NCBI GenBank assembly: GCA_009782435.1
Contig: WRJA01000008.1
Coordinates: forward strand, 1 to 45,316
Reading direction: 5' to 3'
Length of the DNA: 45,316 bases
Origin: Oscillospiraceae bacterium
GTDB taxonomy: Bacteria; Bacillota; Clostridia; Oscillospirales; Oscillospiraceae
In this document: piece by piece, positions 39,177 to 45,316 of the stretch
How the letters are laid out: every line of letters starts with the position of its first letter
How positions within the stretch are numbered: the stretch's first letter is position 1
Notes under the pieces: generated by a model
Seen by the model: only the letters and a program-made list of their open reading frames with translations
Databases searched by the model: none
Told to the model about the DNA's origin: nothing
Program-made: the position numbers and the translations under genes

Positions 39177-41653
39177 CAAAAGTAAAAAACATTTCAAATC
39201 AAGAATCCCGGCAGAATATACCGACCGTCAGCGAATTTGCCGACGCTTTCGTTGAAAAGCTGCATACGGTCTGCGGTGTTTCGAAGGAGGAGGCGTCGCA
39301 GGAAGAAGCCTATACGGCGCTTGCGACCATTGTTAAAGAGCAGGTCAAGAAGCAATGGTTCGAATCTACTCAGGAATATAACCGCGACCGGAAGAAACAG
39401 GTCTATTACTTTTCTTTGGAATTCCTGCTCGGACGGCTTTTGGAACAAAACCTGATGGCTTTGGGACTCAGTGAGGTCTGCAAAGAAGCCCTGAACGGAT
39501 TGGGCTTTGAATTGGAAAAAATATGCCAGATCGAGCCGGACCCCGGTCTCGGAAACGGAGGACTGGGAAGGTTAGCGGCTTGTTTCATGGATTCATTGGC
39601 TTTCTGCGGATATCCCGGACACGGATGCAGCATCCGCTATAAATACGGTCTGTTTGAGCAGAAGATCGTCGACGGCAACCAAATAGAGACCGCCGACAAC
39701 TGGCTTCTGAACGGCAACATATGGGAAACCAAAAAACCGAATAAGGCGGTCACGGTAAAATACTTCGGCAGTGTCCGCGAGGAAGAAGACGAGAACGGAA
39801 AGCGTGTATTTTGCCACGAAAACTACGAGTCGGTCATAGCCATGCCCTATGATATCCCCATGGTCGGCGGCGCGGAAGGGACTGTGAACAATCTGCGTCT
39901 GTGGAGCGCGGAGTCCGTTAAGCAATTCAATTTCGAATCGTTTTCAAGAGGAGACTATATAAACGCGATTTCCGACAAATATTCCGCGGAAGCCATCTCG
40001 GAGGTCCTGTATCCGGACGACTCAAATTACGAAAACCGCGTCCTGCGGCTCAAACAACAGTATTTCTTCGTGTCGGCGGGTATTCAGAGTATTCTCAGAC
40101 ACTATAAAAAGGCTTACGGCGATTTGCGGAGCTTGCCGGAATATGTATCCATACACATAAACGATACGCATCCCGTTCTCGCGGTGCCTGAACTCATGCG
40201 CATACTGATCGACGAAGAGGGCTATGAATGGGATGAGGCTTGGGACATAACCACGAAAACCATCTCATATACGAACCACACCATCATGCCCGAGGCATTG
40301 GAGCGTTGGTCGACGGAAACCTACAGGATACTTTTGCCGAGGATATATATGATAACGCATGAGATAAACGAGCGTTTCTGCAAGATGCTGTGGGAAAAAT
40401 TTCCGGGAGACTGGGACCGCATAGCGCGTATGGCCATTGAGGGAGACAACGAGATACGAATGGCGTTTTTGGCGGTCGTCGGGAGCAGGACCGTAAACGG
40501 CGTCGCAGCGCTGCACAGCGACATACTTAAGAAAAAACTCTTTAAAGACTTTTACGAAGTTTATCCGGAACGCTTTTCAAATGTCACTAACGGCGTGACG
40601 CAAAGACGGTGGCTCGAAAAAGCAAATCCGGAGCTCTGCAAACTGATCACCGAATCCATAGGTCCGATATGGAAAAGCGAGCCGCTGAAACTCTCGCTGC
40701 TCGATACCGAAGGCTTTACCAAGGACCCCGCATTCCTTGAAAAGCTGCGTGTTATTAAGCGCGACAACAAGGCGCGTTTGGCGCAGATAATAAAAGAGGG
40801 AAAAGGAATCGACATTGACCCCGAATCTCTGTTCGATGTGCAGGTTAAGCGCTTCCACGCTTATAAACGCCAGTTGCTGATGGCTATCAGCATAGCGTCG
40901 CTGTATCACGAGATTCTTGACAACCCGAATATCGAATTATCGCCGCGCACCTTTATTTTCGCCGGCAAGGCGGCGCCGGGCTACAGGTTCGCAAAAGAGA
41001 CCATCAAATTCATTTCCAATCTTGCCGACCGCATCAACAATGACGAGCGCATAAAAGGTCTGCTCAAGGTCGTATTTCTCGAAAACTACAGAGTCTCCCT
41101 CGCCGAAAAGATATTTCCCGCCTCTGACTTGAGCGAGCAGATATCCACGGCGAGCTTGGAAGCGTCCGGCACGGGCAACATGAAATTCATGTTCAACGGC
41201 GCCGTTACGATAGGAACGATGGACGGAGCCAATATCGAAATTTTTGAAGCTGTGGGAAAAGGATGCTACGTAAGGTTCGGGCTCACATCGGAAGAAGTGT
41301 TTGAAATACACCGCAACCGGAATTATTGCAGCCGCGATATTTATGAGAGCGACCGGAGAGTGCGGCGCGTATTTGACTCGTTCATCAACAGCAGACCCGA
41401 CGCTGTAGGAATGGCGGAATTTCAAAACATATTCGACTCGCTTATCACATACGGTGATGAGTTTTTCGTGCTTAAGGATTTCGACGCTTACAACACCGCG
41501 CAGAAGGAGATAAGCAAACTGTATGCGGATAAGAAAAAATGGCTGCATATGTCGGCTAAGAATATCGCCTATGCCGGTCGGTTTTCAAGTGATGAATCCA
41601 TTCGCACATATGCCGGAAAAATCTGGAAACTGGACAGGAGGGGCTCTAAGTGA
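39173..41653 (+). CDS. glgP: Glycogen/maltodextrin phosphorylase
   Basis: This 826-residue GT35 enzyme releases glucose-1-phosphate from alpha-1,4-glucan. The PLP-lysine motif EASGTGNMKFMFNGA is canonical. EPDPGLGNGGLGRLAACFMD near the N-terminus, and VQVKRFHAYKRQLL and FAGKAAPGY in the second domain, are typical. ATG 39173 overlaps the GH13 gene, and the stop overlaps malQ, so the three are translationally coupled. Confidence 0.97.
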   Translation: MTKVKNISNQESRQNIPTVSEFADAFVEKLHTVCGVSKEEASQEEAYTALATIVKEQVKKQWFESTQEYNRDRKKQVYYFSLEFLLGRLLEQNLMALGLSEVCKEALNGLGFELEKICQIEPDPGLGNGGLGRLAACFMDSLAFCGYPGHGCSIRYKYGLFEQKIVDGNQIETADNWLLNGNIWETKKPNKAVTVKYFGSVREEEDENGKRVFCHENYESVIAMPYDIPMVGGAEGTVNNLRLWSAESVKQFNFESFSRGDYINAISDKYSAEAISEVLYPDDSNYENRVLRLKQQYFFVSAGIQSILRHYKKAYGDLRSLPEYVSIHINDTHPVLAVPELMRILIDEEGYEWDEAWDITTKTISYTNHTIMPEALERWSTETYRILLPRIYMITHEINERFCKMLWEKFPGDWDRIARMAIEGDNEIRMAFLAVVGSRTVNGVAALHSDILKKKLFKDFYEVYPERFSNVTNGVTQRRWLEKANPELCKLITESIGPIWKSEPLKLSLLDTEGFTKDPAFLEKLRVIKRDNKARLAQIIKEGKGIDIDPESLFDVQVKRFHAYKRQLLMAISIASLYHEILDNPNIELSPRTFIFAGKAAPGYRFAKETIKFISNLADRINNDERIKGLLKVVFLENYRVSLAEKIFPASDLSEQISTASLEASGTGNMKFMFNGAVTIGTMDGANIEIFEAVGKGCYVRFGLTSEEVFEIHRNRNYCSRDIYESDRRVRRVFDSFINSRPDAVGMAEFQNIFDSLITYGDEFFVLKDFDAYNTAQKEISKLYADKKKWLHMSAKNIAYAGRFSSDESIRTYAGKIWKLDRRGSK

Positions 41654-43191
41654 CACAGCGGAAGGAGGGACGCTCGGCAGGCGTGCTTCTGCCGCTGACG
41701 ATGCTGCCCGGGCCTTTCGGAATTGGCGTTTTGGGCAAAGAAGCCAAAGAATTTGCGGATTTCCTTCACGCGGGCGGGTTTTCTCTTTGGCAGATACTTC
41801 CGGTGGAGCATGTCGGAGAATCGTTTTCGCCGTATAAATGCGTCTCCGCTTTCGCCGGCGAACCCATGCTGATCGATCCCCGGTGGCTGCGTGACAGGAA
41901 CTTGGTTACCGACGCCGATCTTGACGCCAGATGCGAAGGAACAGAAATGAACTCGGTAAACTACGAGACCGTGTACGACCGGCAAATGGTACTCTTGAGA
42001 ACGGCTTTCGCCCATTTGCCGGCTCGGTTGCGGGAGGAAGCGGCGCGGTTTGACCCGTTCTGGCTGAACGACTACGCTCTTTACATGGCAATTAAAGAAA
42101 ACTATGATCTGCACCCGTGGTTCGCGTGGCCCGACGAAGCCCTGCGGCGCTTTGAGCCGAAGGCTGTGGAGCGGGCGCGCCGCGAATACAAGAGTATGAT
42201 CGAGTTTTATCGTTTCGTGCAGTGGGTGTTCGACGCCCAGTGGAAAGAGATCCGGGCTTATGCCGCCGGACGCGGCATTAAGTTCATCGGTGACTTGCCG
42301 TTTTATGTGTCTGAGGACAGCGCCGAGGTTTGGAGCAGGCGGGAAATGTTTACGGCGGACGAACAGGGCGAGATCACAGACGTCGCCGGAGCGCCGCCGG
42401 ACTTTTTCGCGCCCGAAGGACAGTTGTGGGGAAATCCTATATATAACTGGGAATTGATGGAACGCGATGATTACGCCTGGTGGGTCGAACGCATGAGGGA
42501 AGGCCTCGACAGGTATGATTATGTGCGGATCGACCACTTTCGCGGATTTGAAAGCTATTGGAAGATCCCGGCGGGAGCCGGGTCCGCCGGGGAAGGCAAA
42601 TGGGTCAAAGGCCCGGGGATAAAGCCGTTTTTGGCGATGAAGCGCGAGCTCGGAGATATTCCTGTCATCGCCGAGGATCTCGGCGCGACCGGCCCGGCGG
42701 TGGAAGAACTTCTGAATAAAGCGGGATTTCCGGGCATGAGAGTGATGCAGTTCGGGATTTTGGGAGACGAAAAGCATCTGCCCCACCGATATGAGGAGAA
42801 CAATATCGCCTATACCGGCACCCACGACAACACGACGGTCCTCGCTTTTATGTATGAATTGAGCGGTGATTACCGCGATAAGGCGCTGTTCTATTGCGGA
42901 TATGAGGGAGACTGGTCAAGAGGCGGACCCGGTTGCGGCATTTGCCGGGCGTGGATACGCCTTTTGTATTTGACAAAAGCGCGGGTTGTCATCGTGCCGG
43001 TTCAGGACCTGCTCGGCTACGGCAGCGATACGCGCACGAATATCCCCGGCGTCCCGACCGGAAACTGGCGATTCCGGATAACCAAGAATGCCGTTTCCGA
43101 AATCGACACGGGTTTCTGCCGCCGTCTGGCGGAGCTGACCGACCGCCTGCCTCCGGTTGAAGAAAAAAAACCCGCAAAAGAGAAAGCATAG
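41650..43191 (+). CDS. malQ: 4-alpha-glucanotransferase
   Basis: This 513-residue GH77 enzyme (amylomaltase) rearranges alpha-1,4-glucans, supplying GlgP with long chains and releasing glucose. GH77 motifs are present: SLWQILPVEHVGES, KFIGDLPFYVSEDSAEVW, VRIDHFRGFESYW (nucleophile near D294), VIAEDLGA (acid/base near E342), and YTGTHDNTT. The GTG start at 41650 overlaps the glgP TGA as GTGA. It is the last gene of the glg operon. The IS256 element begins 25 bases after its stop; no terminator remains visible. Confidence 0.96.
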   Translation: MTQRKEGRSAGVLLPLTMLPGPFGIGVLGKEAKEFADFLHAGGFSLWQILPVEHVGESFSPYKCVSAFAGEPMLIDPRWLRDRNLVTDADLDARCEGTEMNSVNYETVYDRQMVLLRTAFAHLPARLREEAARFDPFWLNDYALYMAIKENYDLHPWFAWPDEALRRFEPKAVERARREYKSMIEFYRFVQWVFDAQWKEIRAYAAGRGIKFIGDLPFYVSEDSAEVWSRREMFTADEQGEITDVAGAPPDFFAPEGQLWGNPIYNWELMERDDYAWWVERMREGLDRYDYVRIDHFRGFESYWKIPAGAGSAGEGKWVKGPGIKPFLAMKRELGDIPVIAEDLGATGPAVEELLNKAGFPGMRVMQFGILGDEKHLPHRYEENNIAYTGTHDNTTVLAFMYELSGDYRDKALFYCGYEGDWSRGGPGCGICRAWIRLLYLTKARVVIVPVQDLLGYGSDTRTNIPGVPTGNWRFRITKNAVSEIDTGFCRRLAELTDRLPPVEEKKPAKEKA

Positions 43192-43215
43192 AGCGAAGAT
43201 ATTCTTTTTATGCCG

Positions 43216-44561
43216 GGCAGTGCAGATAATTTTGTGTAAAGTCCAAAAGTCAGGAAAAAGCAGTTAGAATTTCACATTTACCCTATCGCCGAAATAAATC
43301 ACCAAGTGATCCAAAATCATCGGCCAATTTTTAATCGGCATCGTCCATTTTTTCGTAATATCCATCGTGGCCAGATAGAGGATTTTCATCAGAGCGTCAT
43401 CGGAAACGAAGGCGCTCTTGGTCTTAGTCACCTTGCGTAATTGACGGTTAAAATTCTCAATCGCATTGGTCGTGTAGATCAGCGTCCGAATTTCAGCCGG
43501 GTATTTGAACATCGTGGAAAGCTCCTGCCAATTCGCCCGCCAGCTCTTCACGCCGAGGGCATATTTTGAGGTCCATTTGGCTTCAAGGTCGTCCAAGGCC
43601 TGCAAGGCGAGATCTTCGGTGGCAGCCTTGTAGATTGGCTTCAAATCGGCGGTAAACGCCTTTACATCTTTGTAACTGACGTATCGGGTAGAAGCTCGGA
43701 TTTGATGTATGACGCATCGCTGTACCTCTGTATTCGGGAAAGCGGTATGGATTGCGTCAATAAAGCCGGACAGTCCGTCCACCGACGCGATCAGAATATC
43801 ACGGACGCCGCGGTTCTTCAACCCGGTCAGCACATTCAGCCAATATTTTGAACTTTCCGTTGCGCCGAGCCAAATTCCCAAAACATCTTTCTGCCCATCC
43901 AAGTCTGTCCCGATAGCCACATATGCGGCTTTCTTGGTGACGATCCCGTTTTCTCGCACGCTGTAATGCACAGCATCCAAAATCACCATAGCATAGACTG
44001 CCTGCAACGGCCGTTCCTGCCATTCCCGAATCACGGGAAGCAACTTGTCCGTGATCTTGCTCACTCGGCTGTCATCCACCTCTATGCCGTACATCTCCCG
44101 CATCGTCTTTTGGATATCCCGCGTGGAAACACCTTGCGAATACAGAAATATCACCTTGTCTTCGATTGACGACACATCCGTTTGATGTTTCTTCACAAGT
44201 TGCGGTTCAAATTCTCCTTCGCGATCCCGCGGTATCTCAATTTCCATCTCCCCGAAGCTGCCTTGAACGGTTTTTTGCGAGTGTCCGTTTCGGCTGTTGC
44301 TTGTTTCTTTGTTCTTGTAATCGTATTTTGAATATCCAAGCTCTTCGTCAAGTTCAGCATCAAGCGCTGTTTGAATTGTTTCGGCGGTCAGCATCTTTAC
44401 AAAATTATGGACATCCTCCATCGTTTTTACGCCGTATTCCGCCATCATCTCCCGTAATTTGCTGTTGTCTTTCCGTTCTTTTCTCGCCATAGTTAAAACC
44501 TCCGTCATCAAGTTTTATTTTACCTGATTCAGGAGGTTTACACAAAATTTTACGCGCTACC
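43216..44561 (-). mobile_element. IS256-family insertion sequence
   Basis: About 1.35 kb, complete by length. The ends match as imperfect inverted repeats: GGCAGTGC (43216-43223) then AATTTTGTGTAAA (43228-43240) on the left, and on the minus strand GGTAGCGC (44561-44554) then AATTTTGTGTAAA (44549-44537) on the right. No 8-9 base target duplication is visible: TTATGCCG flanks the left end and TTAGCGTA the right. The right end cuts a DUF1016 gene while the left end abuts malQ, so adjacent DNA has probably been lost. Confidence 0.85.
43264..44490 (-). CDS. IS256-family transposase
   Basis: This 408-residue Mutator-type transposase is intact. The DDE triad is visible as LDAVHY (after YAMVI), SVDGLSGFIDAIHTAFPNTE, and NAIENFNRQLRKVTKTK. 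CVIHQIRASTRYVSYKD is the signature region between the second Asp and the Glu. ATG 44490 (MARKERKDN) is preceded by GGAGG nine bases upstream; the frame extends a few codons further but has no better site. No stop or frameshift is present, so the element may be active. Confidence 0.96.
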   Translation of the reverse strand: MARKERKDNSKLREMMAEYGVKTMEDVHNFVKMLTAETIQTALDAELDEELGYSKYDYKNKETSNSRNGHSQKTVQGSFGEMEIEIPRDREGEFEPQLVKKHQTDVSSIEDKVIFLYSQGVSTRDIQKTMREMYGIEVDDSRVSKITDKLLPVIREWQERPLQAVYAMVILDAVHYSVRENGIVTKKAAYVAIGTDLDGQKDVLGIWLGATESSKYWLNVLTGLKNRGVRDILIASVDGLSGFIDAIHTAFPNTEVQRCVIHQIRASTRYVSYKDVKAFTADLKPIYKAATEDLALQALDDLEAKWTSKYALGVKSWRANWQELSTMFKYPAEIRTLIYTTNAIENFNRQLRKVTKTKSAFVSDDALMKILYLATMDITKKWTMPIKNWPMILDHLVIYFGDRVNVKF

Positions 44562-44686
44562 TTAGCGTATGCCCCGGCTCGTGATTTTCGTGTTTCGATT
44601 ATATCAGCGACATGCTCAAATATCTGTGTCCCGTCAAGCTGGGCTTCGCCTTGAACGATAAGTTCTCTTTCTCTATCTTTATTCAT
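44562..44686 (-). pseudogene. N-terminal fragment of DUF1016/PDDEXK nuclease, cut by IS
   Basis: The first 41 residues (MNKDRERELIVQGEAQLDGT, then QIFEHVADIIETRKSRAGAYA) match the N-terminal domain of DUF1016 (YhcG-like) proteins, where the next residues would be N-R/S-E-V-T-L-M-Y-W-E. The match ends exactly at the right end of the IS. The C-terminal nuclease domain is not present on the other side of the IS. The start ATG 44686 overlaps the stop of the HTH gene, as in a coupled operon. Confidence 0.8.
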
Positions 44687-44894
44687 GCACGTTCACCATC
44701 TTATCTGAGGCAGGTTTTCGCCCGTTCTTCGCACGCCCGTCTGCGGGTTTTAGTGTGCCTTTGGGTATAAGCCAACCACGCTTCAATCGAACCGCATCTT
44801 CTACCTTTCCATTGGCGCACAAAAACTGAACCCGTCTATCGGAAATCCCCCATGCTTCAGCCGCTTCTTGCGCTGTTATCCAATTAAAATCCAT
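44679..44894 (-). CDS. Small MerR/HTH_17-like DNA-binding protein
   Basis: This 71-residue protein starts MDFNWITAQEAAEAWGISDR and has the helix-turn-helix plus wing of excisionase/HTH_17-type proteins (RRVQFLCANGKVEDAVRLKR, then GWLIPKGTLKPADGR). The C-terminus is basic. ATG 44894 has GAGGTG upstream; the frame to 44990 is upstream leader. It is translationally coupled to the DUF1016 gene. HTH-DUF1016 pairs occur on mobile elements and may be defence-related. Confidence 0.75.
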   Translation of the reverse strand: MDFNWITAQEAAEAWGISDRRVQFLCANGKVEDAVRLKRGWLIPKGTLKPADGRAKNGRKPASDKMVNVHE

Positions 44895-45026
44895 TTCAGC
44901 ACCTCGGCAGAAATAATCTCGATGTGCCAAATTATACATCGAAATCACGAATGATTCAAGTGGGATTTGAAGTAAATCACCATTTTTCACTATGACTTAA
45001 ATCGCAATCATCATGCATTATTTGTA

Positions 45027-45147
45027 GACTGCCGAAGGCAGTCGCAGCAGCAATGCCGCAGGCGTTGCTTAACGGACGCAAAGCGTCCGAGGGGTATTAG
45101 GGGGAACCCCTAACAAGCCCGGCAATCAGATGTGGGGCTCCGCCCCC
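45027..45147. repeat. Array of five hairpins, four with three-base loops
   Basis: Successive perfect or near-perfect stems are GACTGCC-GAA-GGCAGTC (45027-45043), AGCAATGCC-GCA-GGCGTTGCT (45049-45069, one G-U), CGGACGC-AAA-GCGTCCG (45073-45089), TTAGGGG-GAA-CCCCTAA (45097-45113), and TGGGG around CTCCG with CCCCA near 45133-45147. No T-runs follow, so these are not a set of terminators. Similar stacked hairpins lie near relaxase genes and transfer origins of Firmicutes conjugative elements, and I suggest such a mobile-element region here. Confidence 0.65.
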
Positions 45148-45316
45148 ATTGCTTGCGGGAACGCGATTGTGGCATGGCGCGCGTAAATAAGGCGCAAAAA
45201 TCTCGGTTATATAAGCGGCAGCATATAAGGGGGGATAACACGGTGTGAATACGTTTCTTTTACCTATTTCATGTGTTTGATGTTTTTAAGCGAAGCTTTT
45301 CCGCTGTCACAAAAAT
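45148..45316. other. Non-coding end of window
   Basis: No frame of useful length is found on either strand. A purine-rich AAGGGGGGA at 45228-45236 looks like a ribosome binding site, but the codons that follow reach a stop quickly. This may be the leader of a gene beyond the window. Confidence 0.3.

Noticed and set aside
41569-42825. 418-codon minus-strand frame
   Set aside because: Antisense shadow of malQ and the end of glgP; no motif and no ribosome binding site.
43208-44569. TATGCC seen on both sides of the IS as a target duplication
   Set aside because: On the right it lies six bases away from the IS end, inside DUF1016 coding sequence that matches the family, so it is not the adjacent duplication expected.
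1-45316. CRISPR arrays, tRNA and rRNA genes
   Set aside because: No regularly spaced direct repeats of CRISPR type, no tRNA cloverleaf with a CCA-type end, and no rRNA-like sequence were noticed on either strand.

Overview
The window looks like the chromosome of a Bacillota bacterium, most likely an anaerobic Clostridia member (Oscillospirales-like). The evidence is two T-box leaders, TPP and preQ1-I riboswitches, strong AGGAGG-type ribosome binding sites, consensus TTGACA-17-TATAAT promoters, the rpsF-ssb-rpsR and yceD-rpmF gene orders, a GlgC/GlgD pair, and a DUF4358/MBOAT/DHHW cluster. The core has a moderately high GC content by eye. The first ~2.9 kb is visibly more AT-rich.

Layout. (1) 1-2.9 kb is a graveyard of accessory genes: a DUF4143-type ATPase interrupted by a TGG-to-TAG stop, a GNAT acetyltransferase, a second GNAT reduced to its C-terminus, a BlaI-like repressor with a clear operator, an orphan coding fragment, and a toxin-antitoxin pair truncated at both ends. 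(2) 2.9-6.2 kb, minus strand: a secreted protein, alanine racemase, and NAD(P)HX epimerase/dehydratase. (3) 6.25-15.2 kb, plus strand: a T-box leader ahead of an HTH-cupin-acyl-CoA synthetase fusion and a VOC protein, then an orphan EutH-like permease, a DMT exporter, a T-box whose specifier reads UAC (Tyr) ahead of a sodium:solute symporter, an SDR, and a DUF5674 two-gene module. (4) 15.2-17.3 kb, minus strand: vitamin and precursor salvage, namely thiT with a TPP riboswitch and queH-queT with an internal preQ1-I riboswitch. (5) 17.3-25.5 kb holds housekeeping genes: dCMP deaminase, rpsR-ssb-rpsF, an aldo/keto reductase, plsY, der, a DUF512 protein, rpmF, yceD and pyridoxamine kinase. (6) 25.6-30.3 kb: a lipoprotein, MBOAT acyltransferase and DHHW protein (envelope polymer acylation), then a MATE exporter. 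(7) 30.4-43.2 kb: a ROK sugar kinase divergent from a seven-gene glycogen operon (glgB-like, glgC, glgD, glgA, GH13, glgP, malQ). (8) 43.2-45.3 kb: an intact IS256-family element sitting on a truncated DUF1016 gene, an HTH gene, and a dense array of hairpins typical of a mobile element.

The most notable observations are these. The glycogen operon's branching-enzyme homologue has lost the catalytic nucleophile and three other active-site residues while keeping its fold motifs, so it looks like a pseudoenzyme. It sits next to GlgD, another known non-catalytic paralogue. Three genes (MBOAT, DHHW, glgC) appear to lack any ATG/GTG/TTG start compatible with both homology and the ribosome binding site, and instead have AUA, ACG and AUU at the ideal spacing. 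The Tyr T-box predicts that the symporter transports tyrosine or a precursor.
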